Shown here: in pieces, positions 1 through 9,467 of the stretch
Layout of the letters: each line of letters begins with the position of its first letter
How positions within the stretch are numbered: position 1 is the first letter of the stretch
From: RUG695 sp050943135
GTDB lineage: Bacteria > Planctomycetota > Planctomycetia > Pirellulales > Thermoguttaceae
DNA length: 64,000 nucleotides
Assembly (NCBI GenBank): GCA_050943135.1
Contig: JBMNOP010000006.1
Span: forward strand, 1-64,000
Reading direction: 5' to 3'
Notes under the pieces: generated by a model
Databases searched by the model: none
Told to the model about the DNA's origin: nothing
Seen by the model: only the letters and a program-made list of their open reading frames with translations
Translations under genes and position numbers: made by a program

Positions 1-112
1 AAACAAAATGTCCCCAATTGGCGACGGGGGGGTGGGGCGGGCCCCCACGCGCCGCTTCGCGCGTTTTGCCGGCGGTAACACGGCTGGGGATGCCGAGGCG
101 TAAGAGGGTCGT

Positions 113-3100
113 TTAGGCCTCTTTCTGCCTGAGCATCGCGCGGAATATCTTCATTCCGGTCTCGGAGGCCTTGGTCAGGAGGACGAAGAGGACCGGTGTC
201 ACCAGAATCCCGACCATCGTCTCTGCGAACATCCCCCCGCAGACGGCCACGCCGATCGCGTTACGGCTTCGGGCACCGGCCCCCGTGGCGATCGCCAGCG
301 GGACGACGCCGAGAATAAAGGCGAACGAGGTCATGATGATCGGGCGAACCCGCTGTCGGCCGGCGGCCGTTGCCGATTCGGTGATTCCCATTCCCGCCTT
401 CAGGCGGTTGTCGCGGGCAAACTCGGTGATCAGGATCGCGTTTTTCGCCGAGAGGCCTATCATCAGGATCAGCCCGATCTGCGTGTAAATGTTGATATCG
501 AGCCCGCAAAGGGCAACCGCCAGGATCGCGCCCGAGACACCGAGCGGCACCGCCATCATAATGATCACCGGTGCCGACCAGCTTTCATACTGTGCCGCCA
601 GGGTCAGGAACCCGAAGATGAGCGCCAGCACAAAGACGACGAGCACCGCCACGCCGGTACTCTTTTCCTGGTAAGACATTCCGGACCATTCGATCTTAAA
701 CCCTTCGGGTAACGACTTGGAGGCCTCTTCCATCTCGTTCATCCCGGCTCCGGACGAGACGCCCGGGAGAGTATAGCCCGTGATCATCGTCGAGACGCTC
801 ATGTTAAAACGGCTGAGAGAATGCGGCCCGACGGTCTCGTGGATCGAAGCAATCGACCGAAGAGGAACTTTCTCTCCCCTGCCGTTGAGAAGGGGTAAAT
901 TCATGATCTGTTCCGCCTTTCGACGATGGCTTCCGTCGGCCTGCATGACCACGCGGAACACACGCTCGTACCGATTAAAGTCGTTGACATAACTTGAACC
1001 GAGATAAGTTTGGAGCGAAGCGAAAAGCTCGCTCAGCCGTATCCCCATCCTCTTCGCCTTTTCCCGATCGATATCAACGTATATCTGCGGAACCGTCGGA
1101 CGGAACGACGAACGGGTGATCGCAAAAAGCCCGCTTTTCATACACATGTCCGATTCCTGCTCGGCGGCGGCGAAAAGCGCGGCGTTCCCCAAACCGCGAC
1201 GGTCAAGAAGCTGACACTCCAAACCGCCGGAAGTACCGATCCCGAGGATCGCCGGAGGCTGAAAAACGACGACCTGAGCTTCCGGAACCTTTTCCGCAAA
1301 CTCTTTCATCAGTTTCGCCTGAAGGACGTCGGCGTGCAGTTCGGGACCACGCTCTTCCCACGGGTCGAGCTGGACAACGCCCAGCGTTGCGTTTGGGGAG
1401 GAGTAGCTGTCCATCATCGAGTAGCCGGAGACCGAGAGGTTCGTCTTTTTACCGGGTAGCGGTTTGACGATCTCCTCGATCTTGCGAGTGACTTCAAGAG
1501 TACGCTCAAGCGAGGCGCCGTCGGGCAGACGGGCATCGATAAAAAGAACCCCCTGGTCTTCGTTCGGGATGAACCCGGTCGGCATCTTCGTCATTCCCCA
1601 GCCGAGCACAACAATCAGAAGTCCCCAGAGAAAGAGGGTCAGAAGGGGAACCCGGACCATCTTCCCGAGAACCGCGGAATAAGCCGAATGGAATCCGCCG
1701 AAGCAGTAGTTGAACAGGCGGAAGAAGATAAATTTCTTTTTACCCGATTCGGGACGCAGGAAGATCGCGCAGAGCGCCGGCGAAATGGTCAGTGCGCAGA
1801 GCGCCGAGATCGCCACCGCCCCGGCAATCGTCAGAGCGAACTGCGTGTAGAGCTGGCCGACCATGCCGCCGATAAAGGTCGTGGGAATAAAAACGGAGCA
1901 GAGAACGCACGTGGTCGCCAAAATCGGGCCGCTGACCTCTGACATAGACTCTTTGGTCGCGTCTTTCGGCGACATTTCCGGATGGAGATCCAAAATCCGT
2001 TGCGTGTTTTCGACCACGACGATGGCGTCATCGACCACGATTCCGATCACCAAGACGAGCCCGAACATGGTCAGGGTGTTGATCGAGAAACCGAAGAGCA
2101 TCATCAGGAAGAAACAGCCGACCAGCGAGACCGGAATGACCAGGATCGGAATCAACGCCGCACGCCAGTCTTGCAGAAAGACGTAGACCACCGCGATCAC
2201 GATCAGAACCGCCATGTAGAGCGTTTCCATCACTTCGTCGATCGACGCGGTCACAAAGAGGGTCGAGTCGTAGGCCGAGGAGATTTCGAGATTGTTCTCG
2301 TCGAGTTCCGGTTTGAGTTCTTCGATTCTCTTCCTCACGCCTTCCGAAACCGCGAGGGCGTTTGCTCCCGGAAGCTGGTAAATGGCAAGCGTCGCGGCCG
2401 GCTGACCGTTGAACGAGGATTGCATGCTGTAGTCGTACCGCCCAAGCTCGATCCGACCGAGGTCTTTCAGTTTCAGGACACGACCCCGGTCGTCGGTTCG
2501 TACCACCAGGTTTTCGAAAGCTTCGACTTGGGAAAGACGTCCCTGGGTTAAAACCGAAAGGGTGAGCACCTGGCCTTCGGGAACCGGGTTGGCTCCTATT
2601 TTTCCGGAAGCGACCTGAACGTTTTGTTCACGGATCACGGCGGCCACTTCCTGTACCGAAATGTTTCGTTCGGCAAGGATGTCGGGGTCGAGCCAGACTC
2701 GCATCGAGTAGTCCTTGGCGTCCATCAGGGTGGCGCTGCCGACACCCGGCACCCGTGCGAGCAGGTCTTTCAGGAAAATCGCGGCGTAGTTGCTTAAATA
2801 GAGGTCGCTCTTTTCCAGCGGGAGCGGTTTACCGTTTTGGTCGTAACGGATTTTTTCGTGTAACACGAAAAGTCCGAGCATGTTGGTCGAACGTTTCATC
2901 GTCGAAACGCCGAGACGCTTCACATCTTCCGGAAGAGTCGGTTCGACGAGCGAAACACGGTTCTGAACCAGAACCGCCGCCATATCGGGGTCGGTGCCGA
3001 CTTCAAACGAGATGTTGAGGGAGTAGTTCCCGTCGTTGCTGAGCGTGGAACTCATGTAGATCATATGATCGACCCCGTTGACCTGCTGCTCGATCGGAAT

Positions 3101-3289
3101 GGCAACCGTCTCGTTCAGCGTTTCGGGACTGGCACCGGGATAGCTGGCGGTTACCACAACGACCGGAGGAACAATGTCGGGAAACTGCGCGACAGGGAGT
3201 TTCACAAACGCGACGGCCCCGGCGACCAGTATCATCAGCGAAATGACACTGGAGAAAATGGGCCGGTCTATAAAGAATCGGGAAAACAT
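113..3289 (-). CDS. RND efflux permease, HAE1 (AcrB/MexB) family
   Basis: Inner-membrane proton/drug antiporter of a tripartite efflux pump. The 1058-residue length is normal for the family. The N-terminus (MFSRFFIDRPIFSSVIS) is the classic first-helix start, and the usual twelve-helix pattern with two large periplasmic loops is present. The proton-relay segment GIVVDDAIVVVEN carries the adjacent Asp pair in helix 4, and the helix-10 partner GLSAKNAILITEF carries the conserved Lys. It lies 27 bp after the adaptor gene at 3317-4657 and is surely cotranscribed with it. No TolC-type outer-membrane channel gene follows within the 112 bp left in the window; it may lie beyond the edge or elsewhere. 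Substrate cannot be read from sequence. Confidence 0.96.
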   Translation of the reverse strand: MFSRFFIDRPIFSSVISLMILVAGAVAFVKLPVAQFPDIVPPVVVVTASYPGASPETLNETVAIPIEQQVNGVDHMIYMSSTLSNDGNYSLNISFEVGTDPDMAAVLVQNRVSLVEPTLPEDVKRLGVSTMKRSTNMLGLFVLHEKIRYDQNGKPLPLEKSDLYLSNYAAIFLKDLLARVPGVGSATLMDAKDYSMRVWLDPDILAERNISVQEVAAVIREQNVQVASGKIGANPVPEGQVLTLSVLTQGRLSQVEAFENLVVRTDDRGRVLKLKDLGRIELGRYDYSMQSSFNGQPAATLAIYQLPGANALAVSEGVRKRIEELKPELDENNLEISSAYDSTLFVTASIDEVMETLYMAVLIVIAVVYVFLQDWRAALIPILVIPVSLVGCFFLMMLFGFSINTLTMFGLVLVIGIVVDDAIVVVENTQRILDLHPEMSPKDATKESMSEVSGPILATTCVLCSVFIPTTFIGGMVGQLYTQFALTIAGAVAISALCALTISPALCAIFLRPESGKKKFIFFRLFNYCFGGFHSAYSAVLGKMVRVPLLTLFLWGLLIVVLGWGMTKMPTGFIPNEDQGVLFIDARLPDGASLERTLEVTRKIEEIVKPLPGKKTNLSVSGYSMMDSYSSPNATLGVVQLDPWEERGPELHADVLQAKLMKEFAEKVPEAQVVVFQPPAILGIGTSGGLECQLLDRRGLGNAALFAAAEQESDMCMKSGLFAITRSSFRPTVPQIYVDIDREKAKRMGIRLSELFASLQTYLGSSYVNDFNRYERVFRVVMQADGSHRRKAEQIMNLPLLNGRGEKVPLRSIASIHETVGPHSLSRFNMSVSTMITGYTLPGVSSGAGMNEMEEASKSLPEGFKIEWSGMSYQEKSTGVAVLVVFVLALIFGFLTLAAQYESWSAPVIIMMAVPLGVSGAILAVALCGLDINIYTQIGLILMIGLSAKNAILITEFARDNRLKAGMGITESATAAGRQRVRPIIMTSFAFILGVVPLAIATGAGARSRNAIGVAVCGGMFAETMVGILVTPVLFVLLTKASETGMKIFRAMLRQKEA

Positions 3290-3316
3290 CGGCTCGTAAT
3301 CTTTCTTGGTTGGGGC

Positions 3317-4657
3317 TTATTCCGCCGTTTCGGCGGCGGGTTGCGTGTTTGCGCTCGGTTCGGAATCGGGCTGTTCGGCCCCCGGTTGCGTATCGGTTCC
3401 CGGTGGTGCGTCGGCGGCGGGCGATGCGTCGGCGTCTCGAATGGCACAGCCGGACCGGACCGACTGGAACCCCTCGACGATATATGTTTCGTCACCGGTC
3501 AGTCCCGAGGTGACAAGACGTTTGTTCCCGTCGAACCGCTGCCCGGCTTCAATGAGTTGTTTGTACGGCCGACCTTCGCTGTCCAATGCCCAAATGTATG
3601 TGTCGCTCAGGTCGTAACAGAGGGCTTTTTCCTCAACCAGGATTGCGTTGGGGATAACATCTCCCTTGACGCGGACACTACAAATCTGACCGGGAAAAAG
3701 GGCGTAATCGGGATTGGGGATCTCGGCGCGCAGGGTGATCGTGCCGGTATCGAGATTGATACGGTTTTCGCCGTAGGTAATTTTTCCTTTGTGGGGGAAT
3801 TCCCCTTCCGGTTCACCCGGTAGGCGCATCTCAAACTCGAGCGATGTCTGGATGTCATACTCTTCAAGGACTTGAACGATCTGTTTGTTGGAGAGCGGGG
3901 TCGACGGATCGTACCGATCGCCCAAAGCTTGTCTCACCAAATCGATGTGCTTCGCGTTAAACTCGTTGAACTCGGAATCGGAGATTTCAAAGTAGACATA
4001 GAGCGGATCCATCGACATGATCGTCGTCATCGGACGGGGGGTTCCGACCGTGCCGTCGATCAGGTCGCCGACGGAAGGATCGGACTTGTTGATCTTGCCG
4101 CGGCAGGGCGAAGTGATCGTGGTCCGTTCCAAATCTTTCTTGGCCTGCTCTAACTTGACTCGGGTCATCTCGATATTCCCGCGAGACTCTTCGAGGAGCG
4201 CTTTGGCACGTTCGAGCTCGTCTTTTGTGGTGATCCCCGGGCCTTTGGCATCCATTTCGACCTGACGGTTGTAGTCGGCCTGGGCCTTATCGAACCGTGC
4301 CCTGGCGATATAACACTCGGCGTTGGCGTTATCGACCCGGGACTTATAATCGAACTGTTCGATTTTGAAAAGGACGTCTCCCTCGTCAACGATGTCGCCC
4401 GGTTCGAAACAGATCTCTTCGAGCGTACCGCGCACTCGGGGAGAGACCGTAACCAGGGTGGCGTCGGTATGTCCCGTCATCTCGTAGACTTGGGTGACGT
4501 CGCCCACCTGCGGCTTGGCAAGCCGAACCGTAACCGGCATCTCGGAACGGCGGCCTGTTTCCTTCTTGGAATAACATCCGGTAGCAAATGAAAGGAAAAT
4601 CACCGACAACAACAGAAATGCGGTCGGAAGATTGGGATGAAAACAGGTTCTGTTCAT
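3317..4657 (-). CDS. RND efflux periplasmic adaptor (membrane fusion) lipoprotein
   Basis: 446-residue adaptor linking an RND permease to an outer-membrane channel. A lipoprotein signal ends in the lipobox FATGC, so Cys28 is the likely lipidated residue. It is followed by the MFP plan: beta-barrel/lipoyl half (residues about 45-90), an alpha-helical hairpin rich in Ala, Glu and Lys (about 100-180), the second lipoyl half (ITSPCRGKINKS), then the barrel and membrane-proximal domains. The C-terminal 35 residues are a low-complexity Pro/Ala/Asp/Thr tail not typical of AcrA. The start is set by GAGGAAA upstream of the ATG. First gene of a two-gene operon with the permease. Confidence 0.94.
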   Translation of the reverse strand: MNRTCFHPNLPTAFLLLSVIFLSFATGCYSKKETGRRSEMPVTVRLAKPQVGDVTQVYEMTGHTDATLVTVSPRVRGTLEEICFEPGDIVDEGDVLFKIEQFDYKSRVDNANAECYIARARFDKAQADYNRQVEMDAKGPGITTKDELERAKALLEESRGNIEMTRVKLEQAKKDLERTTITSPCRGKINKSDPSVGDLIDGTVGTPRPMTTIMSMDPLYVYFEISDSEFNEFNAKHIDLVRQALGDRYDPSTPLSNKQIVQVLEEYDIQTSLEFEMRLPGEPEGEFPHKGKITYGENRINLDTGTITLRAEIPNPDYALFPGQICSVRVKGDVIPNAILVEEKALCYDLSDTYIWALDSEGRPYKQLIEAGQRFDGNKRLVTSGLTGDETYIVEGFQSVRSGCAIRDADASPAADAPPGTDTQPGAEQPDSEPSANTQPAAETAE

Positions 4658-4851
4658 GGTTTCCTCTGTCGCTGTGTGTTAACACGCATCATTTCGGAAG
4701 AATCGCAAGGACGCCTCGAGGGAGGCAATAATTCCCCCCATTCTAAAGCTTCCATAAAAAATTTTCAATAGAACCCGCCGTTTCCCATGCGACAGGGCTC
4801 GATAACAGGTGTTGGTCCCGACGGAAGAGAAAAAAGGACAAAATGGCACGG

Positions 4852-5769
4852 TCAGTCGCGGAAAACGGCGGTTTCTTCGCAGACGACCCGCTGTTCGATT
4901 TCCACAGGGAAGAATTGTGCCAGTTTCCCGACACATTCCTGAAACACCTCTTCCGGCGCACTGGCACCGGCGGTCATCACAAGGGTCATTTCGGGTGTAA
5001 ATTCGGTCGGATCGATGTCGTCCGGCCCGTTGACCAGAAAAGAACGTACCGCCGACATTTCGCCCAGCTCGGCAAGACGACGGGAATTGGAACTGTTGGC
5101 ACTGCCGACAACCAGAAGCGCGTCGGCCTCGGGAACCGTCCGGCGAACCGCCTCTTGGCGGTTCCGTGTCGCGAAACAGGCCCCCGCACCGGGAGGCGTG
5201 ACAAGGGCGGGAAACCGAAGACGGAGCGCCGCGACGATCCCGCGCCACCCTTCCTCGGAAAGCGTGGTCTGCGTTAAATAGGTAAGTTTAGTCGGATCGG
5301 CCGTCTCGGGAATCGAAAGACTCGAAACTTCGTCTGCCGACGAGACAAGGGTCATCCGTTCGGGCGCCTCGCCCAAAACGCCGATCACCTCCTGATGCCC
5401 CCGATGCCCGATCAGAAAAATATGCCAGCCTTCCTCGGCATACTTACGTGCCAGCCGATGGAGCGAGGCAACCAGGGGACAGGTGGCATCGATGCATGTC
5501 AGCCCGCGAAGGGTCGCTTCCCGCCGCACCGCGGGCGAGACCCCATGGGCGCTGAAAAGAACCGTTGCCCCCGTGGGGACCTGATCGAGCGACTCGACGA
5601 ATCGTACTCCCTTTTTCCGGAACCCTTCGACCACCCAGGAATTGTGTACAATCTCGTGAAAGACGTAGACCGGGTTTTCTCCCGCTTCGGCACAGGTGTG
5701 CGAGAGGATCTGAACCGCGCGGTTCACTCCGGCACAGAAGCCGCGGGGCCGGACGAGTATCAGCTTCAT
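4852..5769 (-). CDS. ispH: 4-hydroxy-3-methylbut-2-enyl diphosphate reductase (IspH/LytB)
   Basis: Last step of the MEP isoprenoid pathway: reductive dehydration of HMBPP to IPP and DMAPP on a [4Fe-4S] cluster. The three cluster cysteines are present in the motifs RGFCAGV, DATCPL and ACFATRNRQ. Other family motifs are FSAHGVSP, GHRGHQEV, LTQTT, NSSNSRRL and TAGASAPEE. I take the ATG at 5769 (305 residues); an in-frame TTG at 5778 overlapping the hisS stop is possible and would add three residues. It is the last gene of the aldolase-hisS-ispH operon and probably translationally coupled to hisS. Confidence 0.97.
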   Translation of the reverse strand: MKLILVRPRGFCAGVNRAVQILSHTCAEAGENPVYVFHEIVHNSWVVEGFRKKGVRFVESLDQVPTGATVLFSAHGVSPAVRREATLRGLTCIDATCPLVASLHRLARKYAEEGWHIFLIGHRGHQEVIGVLGEAPERMTLVSSADEVSSLSIPETADPTKLTYLTQTTLSEEGWRGIVAALRLRFPALVTPPGAGACFATRNRQEAVRRTVPEADALLVVGSANSSNSRRLAELGEMSAVRSFLVNGPDDIDPTEFTPEMTLVMTAGASAPEEVFQECVGKLAQFFPVEIEQRVVCEETAVFRD

Positions 5770-5774
5770 GGCGG

Positions 5775-7154
5775 TCAACTGTTGAGCAGACGCTGTAAGT
5801 GGGCCGCAAGCTCGGCGCCCCCTTCGACATACGCGACATCTTCCTGCGTCTGCGCTTTAAGATTTTTCACTTGGACGACCCCCCGCTCAAGCTCGCCGCT
5901 ACCGAGAATCAGGGCAACGGCAAACCCTTTACGGTCCGCGTATTTCAGCTGCTGGCCGAGCTTTTTCGGTTCGGGATAGACCTCGACACCGATCCCGGCA
6001 CGCCGCAGCCGGGCGGCAAGTTTAAGATATTCCGGCAAAAGTTCCCGGTCGAAGAGGGGAATCAGTACCCCGACCGGCGAAGAGACGCGGTCGATCATTC
6101 CGAGTTCTTCCAATCCGGCAAAAAGACGGTCGATCCCGAGCGAAGCGCCGACCCCCGGAAGCGGGGTCTTGGTATAAAGTCCGGCAAGGTTATCGTAGCG
6201 CCCGCCGCTGGCAACACTTCCGAGCGAAGGGAGATCGTCGAGGAACGTTTCGAAAATCGTTCCGGTATAGTAGTCAAGCCCGCGGGCGATCGAAACGTCG
6301 AGCACAAACCGTCCTTCCGGGATCCCGACCTCTCGGGCGGCATCGAAGATCTGACCGATCACTTCGACCCCTTCCAGGCCGAGCTCGCTACCCGCAAGAC
6401 GGGCGGCAAGCCGATCGAGCCGACGGCGCGGGTCGGTCGACTCGCCGGTTTCGGACGGAGCGACCATTTCGAGAATTTCCCCGGCCTGTTCTTCGGTCGC
6501 CCCGGCGGTTTCGGCCATTTCGGCGGCAACGTGGACAGGCCCGATCTTGGCAAGTTTATCGAGAGCACGCAACACAAACATTCCCTTTTCGGCCAACCCG
6601 ATCTTCTCCAAAAGGCCGTTCAGGATCTTTCGGCTGTTCAGGTGGACCTTGAATCGGGTGAACGTCTCGTCGGTACGCAGATCGACACGTTCCATCACAT
6701 CGTTGATGATCATCGCCGTTTCGATGTCGGAAAGGGGCGACGTGGTCCCGATCACGTCGAAATCGCATTGGGTGAATTCCCGATACCGCCCCGCCTGGGT
6801 GTTTTCGCCACGCCATACTTTGGCGATATGATAACGTTTGAAGGGAAGAATAAGTTCCGACGCATGTTGGGCGCTGAACCGCGCAAACGGAACCGTCAAA
6901 TCAAAACGCATACCGACCTCGCGGCCGCCGTGGTCTTTGAAACGGTAGAGTTGCCGGTCGGTTTCGTCGCTCCCTTTTCCGGAGAGGATTTCAAGATATT
7001 CCAGCACCGGCGTGTCGATCGGAGAATAACCGTAACTGCGATAAACCTTCGACACGCGGGCGATCATTTCTTCCCGCGGAATCATCATTTCCGGCAAAAA
7101 ATCACGAAACCCCTTAAGTGTGCGCGGCTCGATGATCTTTTTCGGTTCAGCCAT
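5775..7154 (-). CDS. hisS: histidyl-tRNA synthetase
   Basis: Class II aminoacyl-tRNA synthetase charging tRNA-His, 459 residues. Visible are the class II motif 2 region (RYHIAKVWRGE), the histidine-binding motif RGLDYYTGTIFE, a motif 3 segment (GASLGIDRL), and the C-terminal anticodon-binding domain from about residue 360 (VGVLIPLFDRELLPEYLKL). A GGAGAG Shine-Dalgarno lies inside the 3' end of the upstream aldolase gene, and the two reading frames overlap by 8 bp. The gene is followed almost directly by ispH. Housekeeping; nothing unusual in the catalytic residues. Confidence 0.97.
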   Translation of the reverse strand: MAEPKKIIEPRTLKGFRDFLPEMMIPREEMIARVSKVYRSYGYSPIDTPVLEYLEILSGKGSDETDRQLYRFKDHGGREVGMRFDLTVPFARFSAQHASELILPFKRYHIAKVWRGENTQAGRYREFTQCDFDVIGTTSPLSDIETAMIINDVMERVDLRTDETFTRFKVHLNSRKILNGLLEKIGLAEKGMFVLRALDKLAKIGPVHVAAEMAETAGATEEQAGEILEMVAPSETGESTDPRRRLDRLAARLAGSELGLEGVEVIGQIFDAAREVGIPEGRFVLDVSIARGLDYYTGTIFETFLDDLPSLGSVASGGRYDNLAGLYTKTPLPGVGASLGIDRLFAGLEELGMIDRVSSPVGVLIPLFDRELLPEYLKLAARLRRAGIGVEVYPEPKKLGQQLKYADRKGFAVALILGSGELERGVVQVKNLKAQTQEDVAYVEGGAELAAHLQRLLNS

Positions 7155-8124
7155 TCAGTTTCTCTCCAAAAACAGCGTCGTAAAACTCGGTGTAGTTGCC
7201 ACGCCCGGTCCCTTCGCGGGCGGCGATGGCAGCACGCGGATGTTGGTTCGCCTGGCCGGTGATCATGTATTCCGGATAGGGCCCCCACTCGATCTGATTG
7301 CGCAGAATGTGGTAGTGTTTTTGCAGACATTCAAAGACGGGCCGCACATCGAACTTCGGGTTTTTCAGGAATCCCAGCAGAAGTTCCATTGGGCAATTCC
7401 CCGCACCGCGTCCCAGCCCGCCGATCGAGGCATCGACATTCATCGCGCCGCAACGAACCGCTTCGATCGAGTTGGCAAACGCCAACTGCAGGTTGTTGTG
7501 CGCATGAATCCCGACCGTCTTCCCCACCGGGGCGGCCGCCGCGACATATTTCTTCGTCAGATAAGCCGTCCATTCGGGCAGGAGCGTGCCGTAACTGTCG
7601 ACCACGACGACCGCATCGGCGGGCGACTCGGCCAAACCGGTGAGACAGCGGTCGATATCTTTCTCCTCGGTATCGGTAATCGCCATCAGGTTCCCCCAGG
7701 TTTCGTACCCCTTTTCATAGGCGTCATGGATCATATCGAGCGCTTCTTCGAGCTGATAATGATAAAAAGCCACCCGAATCACGTCGAGGACCGAATCCTT
7801 TTTGGGAAGAATGTCGCGCTTCCAATTCGATTTGCCGGCATCGGCCATGCAACTGAGTTTCAGGCTCGTCTTGTTGTCTCCGACAACGCGGCGGAGGTCC
7901 TCTTCATGACAGAACTTCCAAGGACCGTTTTTGGCGGGGGAAAATTTCTCTTCGGAGTTTTTGTACCCGATCTCCATGTAATCGAGATGGGCGGCAACGC
8001 AACAGTCATAGACCGCACGGACAAACCTGTCGCCGAACAGGTGGTCGTTCACGAGCCCCCCGTCACGAATCGTGCAATCAAGTACCTTAATTTCGGGATA
8101 GGGAGTCAGCCAGGGCATGCTCAC
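7147..8124 (-). CDS. HMGL-like/DRE-TIM aldolase family protein
   Basis: 325-residue TIM-barrel enzyme of the DRE-TIM metallolyase superfamily (4-hydroxy-2-oxovalerate aldolase/HMG-CoA lyase-like). The N-terminal CTIRDGG is the DRE-like metal and catalytic motif, DSYGTLLP corresponds to a later barrel strand, and GIHAHNNLQLAFANS holds the HxH metal ligands. These support an aldolase or lyase acting on a 2-oxo acid, but the substrate cannot be named. A partner acetaldehyde dehydrogenase is absent; instead it leads an operon with hisS and ispH, overlapping hisS by 8 bp. Some family members act in synthesis of modified sugars or amino acids rather than aromatic degradation. Confidence 0.85.
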   Translation of the reverse strand: MSMPWLTPYPEIKVLDCTIRDGGLVNDHLFGDRFVRAVYDCCVAAHLDYMEIGYKNSEEKFSPAKNGPWKFCHEEDLRRVVGDNKTSLKLSCMADAGKSNWKRDILPKKDSVLDVIRVAFYHYQLEEALDMIHDAYEKGYETWGNLMAITDTEEKDIDRCLTGLAESPADAVVVVDSYGTLLPEWTAYLTKKYVAAAAPVGKTVGIHAHNNLQLAFANSIEAVRCGAMNVDASIGGLGRGAGNCPMELLLGFLKNPKFDVRPVFECLQKHYHILRNQIEWGPYPEYMITGQANQHPRAAIAAREGTGRGNYTEFYDAVFGEKLNG

Positions 8125-8171
8125 GATAATCCTCTGCTCTCTAATATAACCCCGGCACGGCCGAAAAGACC

Positions 8172-8216
8172 GGAAAGAGGGGTGGTGATGAAGTTTTGCG
8201 GCGATCCCCTCTTTCC
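8172..8216. other. inverted repeat upstream of the aldolase operon
   Basis: Perfect 11-bp inverted repeat: GGAAAGAGGGG at 8172-8182 and CCCCTCTTTCC at 8206-8216, with a 23-nt spacer. It lies about 50-90 bp upstream of the aldolase start, in its probable leader or promoter. It could be a leader hairpin or an operator. No T-tract follows, so a terminator is unlikely. Apart from this, the stretch 8217-8617 holds nothing I recognise. Confidence 0.4.
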
Positions 8217-8617
8217 CTCCGTCTGCCTATGATAACAATCCTGACCGAAACCGTCAACTATCCACCCGGCTCGGCGACTTTCCCAATGGCATTCCCCTTC
8301 CCCGGCGCGGTAAGCGCGTTTACCCTTTCCGAGCTTTGCGCGGCAGACCAAAACGGCGGGAAATGGGCTTTTGCTTTTAGGTGTTTTGGCGGAATCGGGG
8401 GCGATTTCGGTCCGTCCGTAAAACTCCCATTCGTTTTTGTTGTCTCTTTGAATCGAATTTTTGGGGTTGGGTATGACGGCTAACGCATACTCCTCCCGTC
8501 CGGATCCCGGGACGTCATCCGGCAGCAAGAATTTATGCCCCGGTTCTTCGATAAAAGGATAAATTTCGTCGCATCGCCCATTTCACGAATCCTAAAACGA
8601 CTCTGCTTTAAGTCCAA

Positions 8618-8830
8618 CATTTTTCCCGGTGACGGTCAAGAAAATCGGTAAACTTTCCGTCCGGTATTGTCAACCTTTTCGGGGAGCGGCCGGAGTTTGC
8701 GGTTTCCCAGGCAGGCGGCGCAATGGTGGTCGGAGTAGAGGTCGACGCCGAGAAGCATGTCGCGGAACTGCGAGGTCAGCGGTTCGGAATACTCTTCGCT
8801 TTCCAAGGGCTCGTTGTTTCTTAGGAGGAT
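8618..8830. repeat. 213-bp direct repeat, copy A
   Basis: Ungapped match of 213 bp to copy B at 9468-9680, offset by exactly 850 bp, with 14 mismatches by my count (about 93% identity). Twelve of these are transitions and the other two are adjacent. Similarity stops sharply at 8830/9680. Read on the minus strand both copies stay open and would encode a shared tail containing DHHCAACLGNRKLRP, but changes alter residues about as often as they are silent. I see no support for a conserved protein and treat it as a dispersed repeat. Confidence 0.85.
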
Positions 8831-8923
8831 GTCCGGGATGTTCGAGTAGCGGAAAACCCTCGGCCGCGCACGCAGGAGCCGATACAGTTGCAGGTAGCGG
8901 GTGGGGGTCCGGAAACTTCCGAT

Positions 8924-8963
8924 AAAAAATGCCCCCTCCGGCTCAAAAACCGGAAAGGGGCAT
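8924..8963 (-). terminator. intrinsic terminator of the two-helix membrane protein gene
   Basis: On the minus strand, stem ATGCCCC...GGGGCAT (arms 8957-8963 and 8929-8935) with inner CCGG/CCGG pairing is followed by a run of six T. It lies 47 bp after the stop codon of the gene at 9010-9423. Confidence 0.75.
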
Positions 8964-9009
8964 GGTGGATGATGCTGGGTCAATTTTTTACTTTTGATGA
9001 CGGTGTTGG

Positions 9010-9423
9010 TTAACCGGATTCAATGGCATCTTCCAGTTGCTTGATCATCCGTTTTCTCAATCGGGTTCTCTTGTTCAAATCCTTTGCGTAAACGTGATGA
9101 ACCGATAAGTCAACCGAGAGGAAGAAGAAGGCAAAAAACGTTGGAACGAGAAAACTCCAATTGTCTTTGTTCCAGTGGAGCAACATCAACAGAACACTGC
9201 ATACACCACTCAGAAACGCTAATGTCAATGTTATTTTGGCAAAAACCGTTTTCCGGTATCTGTTCCAAACGAACTCTTTGTCTTTGCAGATAGTATCCTC
9301 AATAAGGGAAATCGCGTTCAAGGCATCGCTTTCCTCTGCGAAACTCGATATTTTAATGGGGGAAGAAAAGTCATAGCCAACGTTGATTTCTCTGGCGTAT
9401 AAATTGTTTTTTCTCATCCTCAT
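9010..9423 (-). CDS. small two-TM membrane protein, SLATT-like layout
   Basis: 137 residues: a mostly polar N-terminal helix region (1-55), two membrane spans (about 62-82, KITLTLAFLSGVCSVLLMLL, and 88-110, WSFLVPTFFAFFFLSVDL), then a basic and acidic C-terminal helix (NKRTRLRKRMIKQLEDAI). The helix-2TM-helix layout resembles SLATT-type pore-forming effectors associated with nucleotide-signal defence systems, but this is only a resemblance of layout; no nucleotidyltransferase or SLOG partner is adjacent. I chose the ATG at 9423 because AAAGGGG precedes it; an upstream in-frame start would run into repeat B. The gene is visibly A+T-richer than its neighbours, has its own terminator, and sits between the direct repeats, which suggests recent acquisition. 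Confidence 0.7.
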   Translation of the reverse strand: MRMRKNNLYAREINVGYDFSSPIKISSFAEESDALNAISLIEDTICKDKEFVWNRYRKTVFAKITLTLAFLSGVCSVLLMLLHWNKDNWSFLVPTFFAFFFLSVDLSVHHVYAKDLNKRTRLRKRMIKQLEDAIESG

Positions 9424-9467
9424 TGCGGCACCCCTTTCGTTTGAAACTTCCGATGACACAAGCTTAC

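Noticed and set aside
8636..8983. Minus-strand frame of 115 codons across repeat A (tail DHHCAACLGNRKLRP)
   Set aside because: It runs through the terminator of the neighbouring gene, the N-terminal halves in copies A and B are unrelated, and differences between copies change residues about as often as not.
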